A DNA stretch of 64,000 nt from a virus, in IMG/VR virus record IMGVR_UViG_3300025276_002551, positions 1-64,000 of that record, one strand, 5' to 3'. The notes below the pieces were generated by a model. It was not told where the DNA came from. It did not search any database and saw nothing but the letters and a program-made list of their open reading frames with translations. Of the stretch, positions 9,538-18,282 are shown in pieces (the first letter of the stretch is position 1; each line of letters opens with the position of its first letter). The translations under genes were made by a program, and so were the position numbers.

Positions 9538-10783
9538 TGTATAAAGCTAATTCCTTAATTAATTTAAATGTATCTGTGCCTCGTAATCTATCAAGGTCTT
9601 TAGTATATTTAACAAAATGACTCCATTGCTTTTCTTGTAGTTCTTCATCTACTTCAACTTGCAATCCATCACGTATAGCATGGATACCAGTTTGATAATG
9701 TATCTCATCTGAATGATAGCTACCCTTAGGCCAAATACTTTGATCTGGTATCTGTAGTAACTTGTCATGCATAATCCATTTTAGTACATCTGGCATATAT
9801 GCAATATTAAGATAGGCTGGGTTAACTACAACATTGCTCATGCTAATACTAGCTCTGTGCATATGCTTTTCTTTAAACCAATTCCATACTTTATCTAATC
9901 CAAATATATTTGTAATCATTACTGTAACGGCAAACACAACTTCAATGTTATCGTATGTATAAAACTTTTCAATGTTATCTTCTAGTTGCTCAAATGAGGT
10001 AGTCTTACCTCCACGTACAACGCTGTACAGTTCGTCTACTGCTTCAATACTAATAAGTAGCTCAATGTGTTTAAAGTGCTTAAATATCTCTTGGAAGTCA
10101 TTGTCAAACACTGTAGCATTTGTACTGATATCTAGCATAATGTTCTTAGCTAGCCCTTGGTCAATAAACCATTGTAGGATTGCTTTACAACTCTCGTCAT
10201 ACAATGGCTCTCCTCCTCTTAACGCAACCCATTGTAGGTTACGAAAGTATTCAGGGTCAGCAAACAAGTTATCCAAAAACGTCATATCTTCAACGCCATG
10301 ATAACCAATAGGTGATTGTTCCCAATAGTCCGGCTTTTCTTTATTTAACTTTTTACCATCTTTAGTCCAGCCTGTACTTACAAATGGATTACAATGTATA
10401 CATGCTAGGTTACATTTATTACTGATAGTAAAATCTAAGTAACGTATGTCTGGCTTACTGTTAGCTGTATTTTTAATACTGCCCTTTTTAACATCTACAT
10501 CTAGTTTGTCCCAGAAATACATTCTACGACTCTTACCACTTTTCTCTTTCTTAGTACATGCTAAACACGCAGGTGGAATAATTCTACTTGCATGCGACTT
10601 ACGTAATGCAACTGCTTCGTCACTGTTTAATATCTCTGGTAGCGTTTGTCTTGTAATGTTTCCAAACTTGCCATTGTATATAATATCAGGAAGTACTGCT
10701 CCACCCCATTTGATCGTAAGAGCATTCCAAGGTGCCAAGCACGTTGGATATCTTGAATCATTTAACATTGGGTTGTTATACAT
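9530..10783 (-). CDS. Radical SAM protein with altered N-terminal cluster site (5)
   Basis: CNLACIHC at about residues 124-131 and RGGEP mark the core of this 417-aa enzyme. The N-terminal domain keeps C15 and CLAC at 73-76, but the CC pair present in the other copies is replaced by VLPDII near residues 30-35. The auxiliary cluster must therefore be lost, use Asp, or have an open site. The tail has LRGTD. Its stop-side neighbour is the amidinotransferase-linked SPASM group, and its start abuts the next upstream stop. Confidence 0.86.
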   Translation of the reverse strand: MYNNPMLNDSRYPTCLAPWNALTIKWGGAVLPDIIYNGKFGNITRQTLPEILNSDEAVALRKSHASRIIPPACLACTKKEKSGKSRRMYFWDKLDVDVKKGSIKNTANSKPDIRYLDFTISNKCNLACIHCNPFVSTGWTKDGKKLNKEKPDYWEQSPIGYHGVEDMTFLDNLFADPEYFRNLQWVALRGGEPLYDESCKAILQWFIDQGLAKNIMLDISTNATVFDNDFQEIFKHFKHIELLISIEAVDELYSVVRGGKTTSFEQLEDNIEKFYTYDNIEVVFAVTVMITNIFGLDKVWNWFKEKHMHRASISMSNVVVNPAYLNIAYMPDVLKWIMHDKLLQIPDQSIWPKGSYHSDEIHYQTGIHAIRDGLQVEVDEELQEKQWSHFVKYTKDLDRLRGTDTFKLIKELALYNE

Positions 10784-11829
10784 TATTTACATACTCCGCA
10801 ATTATTTCTACATATCTGCCACGATGCATTCTCTACTGCATTCGGTACAGTAGTTGAGAACCATTCGTTATATAGTACTTCAGTCAGACTATAGTTGTGC
10901 AAGTTATTAGACTTCCTAGCTTCTATTATACTATTATCTGCTGAATCTGTCAATGTATGTTTATCCAAATCTACGCCTAGTAGACTTATATGACAACAAG
11001 GCCATACAACACCCCAAGGGTCTATTTGTATTTCTTGATCCTTATACCAAGGACACTTGCTATCCTCTGCAAATTCATATAGTGTATCAAATTGCTCGTT
11101 AATTTGACCATACACACTAGCATCACGGATATCACTATTGTTCCAACCTTGATCAAATCTTGTTTGTTGCTTGTACTGCTTAGTATCTCCAGCATACATT
11201 GTGTAGTCTTCAGTATCAGTTTTAATGTGCATGTCGTCACTGTGACTGCGTCTTGCTACAAATGTCCTACACTTTGTTTCTTCGGCTAATGCTCTTACAT
11301 CTTCAATTTGATGTTGATTATGTTTGAACACAGTCATCATCATACATGCATTGCCTTGGGCACTTGTAAAATGTTTTATGTTTTCTATTAGCTTAGAGAA
11401 TATAGTTTTTCTTCTATATAAATGATGTGTATCCGCTAACCCATCAACTGCAAAGTCAACTTTAGAATTTGGAAACTGTCTAGAAACTCTAGCAAGATCT
11501 AACCAAAACTGTTTGCTTCGCATACTTCCATTTGTTGCAATAAACAACGAAGATTCTGGGTGATGATAATTCCATATTTCTAACATCTCAATCAAATCTG
11601 GATGCATCATTGGATCACCCCAATTACCATTCAATGTTAATTTAGTTACATACCAGCCACGTGTGTCTTCTGATGCTAAACGCTTCCATAACGCAACATC
11701 AAAATTATCTAGACTTAGTTGAGGTTCTGTTATTCCTCCATCTTTATTTCGTACACAAGCACCACAAGCCGCATTACAATGACTAGAAATATCTAATTGT
11801 AAATTATGTACTTGTCTGGCCCAATGCAT
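10783..11829 (-). CDS. Radical SAM/SPASM-type protein
   Basis: A 348-aa protein with CNAACGAC at residues 18-25 and an NGNWGDP motif in place of GGEP. The C-terminal SPASM-like Cys set is C259, CC at 278-279, C340, C344 and C347. SPASM proteins typically modify ribosomal peptides or other enzymes, but many act on small molecules. Its relatives in this window are at 38238-39217, 54685-55794 and 60353-61510. It starts one base after the amidinotransferase stop, suggesting paired function. Confidence 0.86.
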   Translation of the reverse strand: MHWARQVHNLQLDISSHCNAACGACVRNKDGGITEPQLSLDNFDVALWKRLASEDTRGWYVTKLTLNGNWGDPMMHPDLIEMLEIWNYHHPESSLFIATNGSMRSKQFWLDLARVSRQFPNSKVDFAVDGLADTHHLYRRKTIFSKLIENIKHFTSAQGNACMMMTVFKHNQHQIEDVRALAEETKCRTFVARRSHSDDMHIKTDTEDYTMYAGDTKQYKQQTRFDQGWNNSDIRDASVYGQINEQFDTLYEFAEDSKCPWYKDQEIQIDPWGVVWPCCHISLLGVDLDKHTLTDSADNSIIEARKSNNLHNYSLTEVLYNEWFSTTVPNAVENASWQICRNNCGVCK

Positions 11830-12897
11830 TTAGATATAGTCCTCACACTCGCCTTCTCGAACAATATCACTTGTTAAACAATGTATGCCACCGTCCCAAA
11901 AATACTGGTGTCTAAAGTTCCAGTAAATTGGTTCGATACCATGTGCTTCCATCTCAGCAAAAGCGGCCTCATTTTTACCTGTGCATATAACTGTATTTTC
12001 ATCTAGTGATAATACGTTTACGTCAAACACACTTTCGTCTGGGCAACCTACCCAATGACTAAGCCACTTGCTTACATAATCTTTATGGAAACGTTGTTTA
12101 CGAGTTTGTTGAAAATCCTGTGGCATATCAAATTCATCAGCCACTTCTATAATGTGCCAGTGTTTCATTTCTTCTGGAACCCAGTTCTTATTCCAAGTCA
12201 TTAGTACGCCAGGTTTTAGTAGTGCTATTTTGCCATCGATATGTCCTCCTACTGGAATGTCCAAAAATTTGGTATTAGGATATCGCAACTTTATTTCACG
12301 TTGAATCCATTCACGGCCCAGCTCCGTACCTCTGCCACGTTTGTTGTCTCCCTCATAGGGTTGGCTAAACAAAACGTGACTTCCGCACTTAATCATGTTA
12401 GCCGCATGATATAGTACTCGATTGTTTTTAACAAAGTGGTCGTACTTCTTACCACTTTCTACTAGTACTCCTGGCATACTAACCCAACCTGCACCTTCTC
12501 TAAACCATTGCGAACAATGATCGTAGTAGGCCAGATTCTCAAAGTAGCGATTATCGCTACCTGTAAACAGTTCAAATATTGTATTGCCATAAGGCATTAA
12601 CGTATCCCTAGGCATTAACGGATGATTTGGAAATCCGCAATGCATCCAAGGTAATTGAATCTGCTCTTCACCTGTGATTGTAAATATATTCTTAGGACGC
12701 ACCACTTCGATGCCTTTGTCCTTTAATATCCCCGACAGCACTTCTATGTCCTCTGCTGTTTCTTCAAAAATCTGTCGCATTACACGACGAGTTTCTTCGT
12801 CCTTATGCCAATCAAATGTTTCAGGTGGAAATGGAGCACCAAGCATTACTTTTCGTAATGGTTGAAACTCGCTCCATGCGTTTACTGGTTTATTCAT
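11830..12897 (-). CDS. Glycine amidinotransferase-like enzyme (1)
   Basis: A 355-aa protein of the amidinotransferase/deiminase fold. The catalytic set of the glycine:arginine amidinotransferase group is visible: PRD with D98, GGHID with H219 and D221, and nucleophile C340 in GGIHCLTSD. Known members move an amidino group from arginine to an amine such as glycine, lysine or scyllo-inosamine. A paralog with the same residues lies at 13836-15044. The acceptor cannot be read from sequence. It is immediately followed by a radical SAM/SPASM gene. Confidence 0.85.
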   Translation of the reverse strand: MNKPVNAWSEFQPLRKVMLGAPFPPETFDWHKDEETRRVMRQIFEETAEDIEVLSGILKDKGIEVVRPKNIFTITGEEQIQLPWMHCGFPNHPLMPRDTLMPYGNTIFELFTGSDNRYFENLAYYDHCSQWFREGAGWVSMPGVLVESGKKYDHFVKNNRVLYHAANMIKCGSHVLFSQPYEGDNKRGRGTELGREWIQREIKLRYPNTKFLDIPVGGHIDGKIALLKPGVLMTWNKNWVPEEMKHWHIIEVADEFDMPQDFQQTRKQRFHKDYVSKWLSHWVGCPDESVFDVNVLSLDENTVICTGKNEAAFAEMEAHGIEPIYWNFRHQYFWDGGIHCLTSDIVREGECEDYI

Positions 12898-12909
12898 TAT
12901 TATTCCTTG

Positions 12910-13788
12910 TTATTCCATGCTGACGGTAGTACCGCCCCATGCTGAATTGTCGTTGTTATCTAAAGTTTGTATTCTTTGCTTCATTGCCCACTCTGGGTGT
13001 AGTAAGCTATCGTTTTGAATATCACATTCAAAGCATTGTAGCTTAGTACCAAACACAATTTGATGTGTAATCCATTGTGCATTAAAGAACCAAATGTCAC
13101 CTGGATCAAACGTTATGTAATGTAGTGGGTGATGAAACTGGTCCCAAGCCTTGTCGTTCCATACACAACGATCACGCATCTCAGTTATAAATTTGTGTGT
13201 ATTGCTTTTGTCAATCTCACCCAAGTTAAACTCATCTTTGTAATCATTGTACATTTTTTCCAAGTCAGGACCAAATGATAATACTCTAGGACGTTTTTTA
13301 TCTAGCTGTACAAACATACGCATTTGCTGTTCATTACCAGTATGCTGTTCGTCCAGCTCGTCTAAGTGTAGTTTGTTCTCTACTAATGTATTGTACCTGT
13401 GACTGAGCATTTTCTCAGTCGTGTTATACTGTGGAAACATATTATCGAAACTATCAGTCCATGCCTTGTTTGATTGTTTGTGCTTTTTATGGAACAAATC
13501 TATTTCATCTTCACTCCAGTCACGCTCGTTACGTAGTCTGTCACGAGCCTTAATATGACTATTGTACCAGGGCATTACCCATTTGTTATCTGTAATATTC
13601 CAGTCTGGTAAATTATCATAGTAATCGTAATCAAGTCCTTCTATTTTATAGTTCTTAATAACTACAGGCCATCCACTTTCAAACGCTTCGTATAATCTAT
13701 AATTGTCGTTGACGTCAACTTCAGATGCATCGAATACATGGACTATGAAGTCCTTGCCTGCTGTAATATCTTTAGCTATGCGAGTCAT
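12910..13788 (-). CDS. Cupin-fold oxygenase-like protein (possible JmjC-type)
   Basis: A 292-aa soluble protein. Its C-terminal part (HYITFDPGDIWFFNAQW, then THQIVFG and CFECDI) resembles the second half of a double-stranded beta-helix oxygenase, where a GD turn precedes the last metal His. The first metal motif HxD is not obvious, so activity and family are uncertain. It lies between the two amidinotransferases and follows a late-type promoter motif. Confidence 0.5.
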   Translation of the reverse strand: MTRIAKDITAGKDFIVHVFDASEVDVNDNYRLYEAFESGWPVVIKNYKIEGLDYDYYDNLPDWNITDNKWVMPWYNSHIKARDRLRNERDWSEDEIDLFHKKHKQSNKAWTDSFDNMFPQYNTTEKMLSHRYNTLVENKLHLDELDEQHTGNEQQMRMFVQLDKKRPRVLSFGPDLEKMYNDYKDEFNLGEIDKSNTHKFITEMRDRCVWNDKAWDQFHHPLHYITFDPGDIWFFNAQWITHQIVFGTKLQCFECDIQNDSLLHPEWAMKQRIQTLDNNDNSAWGGTTVSME

Positions 13789-13819
13789 TGTTTTCCTTTA
13801 TTATATGCGTTGATAATTA

Positions 13820-13827
13820 TATTTATG
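13820..13827 (-). promoter_or_regulatory. T4-like late promoter motif (CATAAATA)
   Basis: The minus strand reads TTGCATAAATAT in the 47-bp gap before the gene starting at 13788. The same TGCATAAATA core occurs before 39217 and in the divergent region at 60300. It is the clearest promoter candidate within the radical SAM island. Confidence 0.5.
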
Positions 13828-13835
13828 CAATTAAT

Positions 13836-15044
13836 TTACCGGCGTGTTTCGTTATTGCCCCACACTTTACCAAAATCAACTCCTGCACTGCGTTCAGGAA
13901 AGTAATCTTCCATCTCGCCTTCACGGTATAAATCAACTGTAGCACAATGTAAGCCACCATCCCAAAAGAATCTGTGCCTCATGTTAGACGTAATTACATC
14001 TACGTTGTGCTTGCCTAGCTTATCTTCTAACACTTTACTAGGTCCACTTGCAACTACTGTATTAGCGTCTATGCTTACACAGTTTACATCAAAGTTTGTT
14101 TCAAAACAACTGCCAACGCTAGGGTGCATGTATAAGTCAATAAATTTATTCAATGCTACGTTGTGTTCTTGTCCTGCAATCCAATAATCTGCTACTGGAT
14201 TTAGTTTGTTACCTCTCCATTTATCTTTTTCTGAGATACGGAATTCGTTCCAAGCTACTGTATGATCGTTGTGTGTTCTATCTATTTTAATTACATCCCA
14301 ACCTGGAAATGTTTCTTCATACTTGTTTACATTAACATGACTTATTATAAGCCCAGGTTTAACAAGTGCCATTACTGCGTCAGTGTGTCCACCCATTGTA
14401 GTTGTATTAATTCTAAACTTATAACCAAACTTCTCATTAAAACGGTCTACCCAGTTTTCAGCTAGCTGTCTAGTAGGTCCATTAAAATCATGTATATCAA
14501 TTATAATGTCCTTGCCTGCTCTCATAATACTAGGCCAACTCATTGTAAAGTTAGGTTTGCCAACTGCTTCAATTATGTTTAGTTCTTGATTGGGATCTGC
14601 AATATCAATTAAATCATCACAGCCTGCCCAGGGTGCTTTTTTATCAAATATGTTAAATGTATCTTCTCTAGTACCATGGAATATTCTATGTACAGGATTT
14701 GATGTTCCTGTAATCATATGCTCTCCAAAAATGATTTGGTCATCTCTTGGTGCATTAAAAGGTTTAGGAATATATCCATGCATGTCTATAAATTCAGCTA
14801 CACTGTTAAACCTTCTATTCTTTAATACACATGCTTCTGGCATCCTATGTACTTCAATGCCCTTGCTCTCAAATACTGATTGCAAGTTGTTTAAGTCTTC
14901 ACGAGTTTCCTCGTTAACTGTAGTCATAGCATCTGCTACTTTAGGGTCTGGGAAATCTGCAAAGAAGCCCTCAGGTAGTGTACTACCCAACAATACTTTC
15001 TTTAGTGGGTCCCAACTGTTATAACTTTTAAAACCAAAGTTCAT
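13836..15044 (-). CDS. Glycine amidinotransferase-like enzyme (2)
   Basis: A 402-aa paralog of the enzyme at 11830-12897, with all key residues: APRDD with D101, MGGHTD with H220 and D222, and nucleophile C367 in GGLHCATVD. Both share the FFWDGG run before the cysteine and a VDVN/FDVN block. It has an insertion of roughly 45 residues in the middle, suggesting a different acceptor. Two AGAT-like enzymes in one cluster imply two successive amidino transfers, as in aminocyclitol pathways such as streptomycin; that parallel is inference. Confidence 0.85.
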   Translation of the reverse strand: MNFGFKSYNSWDPLKKVLLGSTLPEGFFADFPDPKVADAMTTVNEETREDLNNLQSVFESKGIEVHRMPEACVLKNRRFNSVAEFIDMHGYIPKPFNAPRDDQIIFGEHMITGTSNPVHRIFHGTREDTFNIFDKKAPWAGCDDLIDIADPNQELNIIEAVGKPNFTMSWPSIMRAGKDIIIDIHDFNGPTRQLAENWVDRFNEKFGYKFRINTTTMGGHTDAVMALVKPGLIISHVNVNKYEETFPGWDVIKIDRTHNDHTVAWNEFRISEKDKWRGNKLNPVADYWIAGQEHNVALNKFIDLYMHPSVGSCFETNFDVNCVSIDANTVVASGPSKVLEDKLGKHNVDVITSNMRHRFFWDGGLHCATVDLYREGEMEDYFPERSAGVDFGKVWGNNETRR

Positions 15045-15080
15045 TAGAATCTAACTCTCCATTTACATGTCCAAGAGTAA

Positions 15081-16337
15081 TCACTCGGAGTCTTTTTTAA
15101 TTCGTTCAAATTCGGGAGACACTTTGGTAACCATGTGTCCTCTGAATCTGTCGTAGTTTTCGGTGACCTTGACATATTGTTGCATGATGTTAGCATCAAA
15201 CTTGTGCTCACTATCAAGACTAAAGTTAACCACTTCCATGAGTGGTTCTTCATATTGCTCAAAGTGAGGGCTGTTGTCAATGGACTTAAGAAATTCCAAA
15301 ATCTGTTCACGTTGTTGTTCTTTCAACCATTCAGGTGCATGTGCCATGCTGTAGTAAGCAGGCTCCACTAGCTGATTGGTACTCATTCCAATGCCTCTAT
15401 TACTAGTCATCTGGTAATCATGCATAAACTTCCAAAAAGGAACTATGTGCAATGCATTAGTCATTTGGTTTACTGTAGTAACCCGTACCTTAATACGCTT
15501 ACCCGGTTTAGTATCAGCAAACTGTACTAATTTATCAAAGTTCTTCCACACACTAGCCCATTTACTAGGTGGACGCAAATAGTCATTCATGTCACCCATT
15601 CCTTCTAGTGAACAGTTAACAATGACTTTCTCAAACTTAGCTAACTGAGCTAGCCACTTGTCTTGCATGTTTGTAATATTTGTGTAGAAGCTTAATTCAA
15701 TGTGTTCTGCGTGTCCGCTTTCTGTTGCAATATCTAGTAGCTTAAACATATCTGTTGCTACTGTAGGTTCGCCACCTATTAGTTTTATCTTACGAGCATA
15801 TGGTAACATGGCTTTAAAGTCTACCCAATCAATTCCAGGTTGCAGTAGTGCTTCTTTCTTGCTTGCAATCTGTCCTTCCCAATCTGGGTGGTCAGCTCCT
15901 AGTCCACGTTTAATCATTGCCGCACGTTCTACGCTTACCAAGTGTGATGCTTCTTTGTTACACATCTGACACTGTAGGTTACATAGGTTTCCTAATCTAA
16001 AGTCAAACTGTAATGGCTGATCAACTTCCCAATCATTAGCACTTGCGTCTGCTACGATTCCATCAATTACATCTGCCCATACTTTGTTTTCCCATTGACG
16101 TGAACTCATTATTCCATTACGTTCTAAGTGATGGCATTCACTGCACTCGGATAACTTCTCACCGGCAGTCATTCTACGTCTTACATCTTTAATATAGTCG
16201 TGATTCCATGTACCATTAATACCCAACTCTTCTTGGTTAACAAGTGTAGTTGGTTCTTTAGCCATACAACAAAGTCTATAACGGCCTCCGTTATATGTGC
16301 TGTACTGTACAAAAGGTAATGAACAAAATCCACTCAT
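15081..16337 (-). CDS. Radical SAM protein with N-terminal twitch-like Cys domain (6)
   Basis: CNLQCQMC at residues 119-126 and IGGEP identify the core. N-terminal C5, CC at 23-24 and CSEC at 65-68 form the auxiliary site. The tail FRGH...SPEF is a variant of the LRGTD...PEF signature. It follows the nucleosidase gene by one base and precedes the second amidinotransferase by 36 nt. Confidence 0.87.
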   Translation of the reverse strand: MSGFCSLPFVQYSTYNGGRYRLCCMAKEPTTLVNQEELGINGTWNHDYIKDVRRRMTAGEKLSECSECHHLERNGIMSSRQWENKVWADVIDGIVADASANDWEVDQPLQFDFRLGNLCNLQCQMCNKEASHLVSVERAAMIKRGLGADHPDWEGQIASKKEALLQPGIDWVDFKAMLPYARKIKLIGGEPTVATDMFKLLDIATESGHAEHIELSFYTNITNMQDKWLAQLAKFEKVIVNCSLEGMGDMNDYLRPPSKWASVWKNFDKLVQFADTKPGKRIKVRVTTVNQMTNALHIVPFWKFMHDYQMTSNRGIGMSTNQLVEPAYYSMAHAPEWLKEQQREQILEFLKSIDNSPHFEQYEEPLMEVVNFSLDSEHKFDANIMQQYVKVTENYDRFRGHMVTKVSPEFERIKKDSE

Positions 16338-16338
16338 A

Positions 16339-16875
16339 CTAGGTCATTGCTATAAAAGCATCTGCTCCTTTGTGTTGATTCTCTACCCACGTTGCCGCAG
16401 CATCTGAATCTGCTAGGTCACTAATATATTTGTAAACTATGCAATTCTTTTGGAAGTGCTTACATACTTTAGCAATTGCATATGCTTCCATATCAACACA
16501 ATCACTTTCTAATTCTGGAACCTCTGTTACAAAGTTATCACCAGTGCTACATGTATATGCACTATTACTAAGTTTAATGTCACCTTCAAATCCACTGTCT
16601 TCAAACGGAGTAACACCTAGTTCTGCTTGTGGCCTTGTATCCATGTCACGTTGCTTTACTGTACCAATGTGTAGTAACTGTTCTGCTAGTTCACTATTAA
16701 ATGCACCTGCTGTTCCGTAGTTAATAACTGCTTCACAGTCTTTTTGTATGCATGCAAGTGTTGCCCATATAGATGCATTTACTTTACCAACACCAGTATA
16801 CCATACTTTGTATGATGTAGGGTCTAAATTATGCTCTGGCAATTCTGCTTTTAGAGCTACTAAAATGTATTTCAT
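16339..16875 (-). CDS. 5'-methylthioadenosine/S-adenosylhomocysteine nucleosidase-like protein
   Basis: A 178-aa member of the purine nucleosidase/phosphorylase fold. It has LKAEL near the N-terminus (catalytic Glu region), INYGTAGA, CSTGDNF, DMEAYA for ribose binding, and SDLAD with the catalytic Asp. It is shorter than bacterial Pfs (about 230 aa), mostly at the ends. MTAN enzymes cleave MTA, SAH and also 5'-deoxyadenosine, the by-product of radical SAM catalysis. I chose the ATG at 16875, which overlaps the stop of the upstream radical SAM gene; the longer start at 16917 lies inside that gene. Confidence 0.8.
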   Translation of the reverse strand: MKYILVALKAELPEHNLDPTSYKVWYTGVGKVNASIWATLACIQKDCEAVINYGTAGAFNSELAEQLLHIGTVKQRDMDTRPQAELGVTPFEDSGFEGDIKLSNSAYTCSTGDNFVTEVPELESDCVDMEAYAIAKVCKHFQKNCIVYKYISDLADSDAAATWVENQHKGADAFIAMT

Positions 16876-18086
16876 TATATTTCTAGGTCCTTTAATTCTT
16901 CTTTGAAGTACTTCCATATATCATTTTGGAAATGCTTTTCTAATATTAACTCTCTACTAAGAGTCAATGTACCACTAGGTGGTGTATCTAGTGCTTCTAT
17001 AGTCTCATTATACACTGATTTCAGCGGAGTGTCTAGTGCTGGGTGACCTGTTGCCGCCCAATCTGTTAACTCTTTTCTTATAATAGTTTTCTTCTCTTGA
17101 CTTATATTACGTAGGTCTATATACTTAAACCTTTCATTAAACAGTTTATGTACATTAAACCACCCAAGTTGTTTGTGTCCTATTCTCGAGTATAACCATT
17201 CAAGTATATCTATTACTTGCCCAACATTCAATGCTGTCAACACTGTATTGCTTGAGAATATAATATTAACTTTGTCTGCTAGCTGTACATATTTATGTAC
17301 TGTATCTTCTACATCTTGCCATTTGTATCTACCTGGACGCTGTAGTTTAGATTTCTCATACACACCGTCTAAACTAAATATAATCCTTACTGATTTTACT
17401 TTCTTCCATGCAGTAGTTACACGCTCGCTTGGAAATATACTTGCATTAGTATGGTACTCTAATTCTAGTGATGTTGGGTTATTGTTTAATGCAACAACCT
17501 TTTCTAATAATTCATCATGCTTGCGTTCCATCATGGGCTCACCACCTACAAATTTTAAATATTGTAGCTCTGATAAGTCTGAATCTATTACGCTATTGTT
17601 TTGATGGAAGCTCTTAGGCATTTTGCCTTTGACTGTTATATTGTGTATCGTACTGCTGGTTGCAGAGTTGCACATTACACAAGCAAAGTTACATAGGTTG
17701 CTTATACCTGTTTCTAGGTACCGTAGCTTTGTAGGAGCAGTGGTAGTCATGTTTGCTACTCCATTAACTGACAGTGCCTGTATGTTATGATTGTGCTGTA
17801 AACGTAACCAACGCTGTTGATGTTCAGGACCAAAGAAATCTTCTTCTTCCCAACATTTCTTACATCCATTAATACGTTTTCCATCTAACATACTTTGTCG
17901 TACTGTTTCAAAGAACTTACTGTTCCTTGCGTTTTCTAATCCATTAGCTATTTTAGGAGCATTGTCTAAGTCACCATGTGGTCCCATCCATCTACAACAA
18001 GGTACAACCCTGCCACCAGCATCAACTGCCGCACCACTCCAAGGCAGTGTGCAATGTGTGTCTGTATTAGTTTGATGGTTGTTCAT
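16875..18086 (-). CDS. Radical SAM protein with N-terminal twitch-like Cys domain (7)
   Basis: A 403-aa enzyme with CNFACVMC at residues 132-139 and VGGEP. N-terminal cysteines are C12, CC at 30-31 and CKKC at 75-78. The C-terminal tail lacks the RGTD/PEF signature. Its stop is shared with the start of the nucleosidase gene (TAATG), so the two are translationally coupled. That fits a nucleosidase removing 5'-deoxyadenosine made by this class of enzymes. Confidence 0.87.
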   Translation of the reverse strand: MNNHQTNTDTHCTLPWSGAAVDAGGRVVPCCRWMGPHGDLDNAPKIANGLENARNSKFFETVRQSMLDGKRINGCKKCWEEEDFFGPEHQQRWLRLQHNHNIQALSVNGVANMTTTAPTKLRYLETGISNLCNFACVMCNSATSSTIHNITVKGKMPKSFHQNNSVIDSDLSELQYLKFVGGEPMMERKHDELLEKVVALNNNPTSLELEYHTNASIFPSERVTTAWKKVKSVRIIFSLDGVYEKSKLQRPGRYKWQDVEDTVHKYVQLADKVNIIFSSNTVLTALNVGQVIDILEWLYSRIGHKQLGWFNVHKLFNERFKYIDLRNISQEKKTIIRKELTDWAATGHPALDTPLKSVYNETIEALDTPPSGTLTLSRELILEKHFQNDIWKYFKEELKDLEI

Positions 18087-18282
18087 TTGTTAACTTAAAG
18101 TATGCTTCTTCAAAACCTTCTTCCCAAAGGTATGCTTCTTCATTACCCCATAAACGCTTCAAGTAACTTTCGTGCATTTTGTATAATGCATCATCGTCCC
18201 AATCCTTACAGGCTAAGTGGCCCTTGATCATCCAAAAACGTCGATGGGCCTCTTTACGAACCTCAGGTGTCATCCGGTTCAT
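18067..18282 (-). CDS. Small hypothetical protein wedged between two radical SAM genes
   Basis: A protein of 68-71 aa, depending on the ATG used (18282 or 18273), rich in Trp, Glu and Arg and predicted helical. It overlaps both flanking radical SAM genes by about 20 nt, so start codons are embedded in coding sequence and no clear Shine-Dalgarno is seen. It lacks the leader/core look of a typical peptide precursor, but its position makes it a candidate partner or substrate. Confidence 0.55.
   Translation of the reverse strand: MNRMTPEVRKEAHRRFWMIKGHLACKDWDDDALYKMHESYLKRLWGNEEAYLWEEGFEEAYFKLTNEQPSN

Noticed and set aside
15044-15310. An 88-aa minus-strand frame beside the second amidinotransferase
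   Set aside because: It overlaps the 3' end of the radical SAM gene at 15081-16337 in another frame and has low-quality, Ser/Thr-rich composition without a domain.
17290-17297. A CATAAATA octamer on the minus strand
   Set aside because: Inside a radical SAM coding sequence and far from any start; likely chance in AT-rich DNA.
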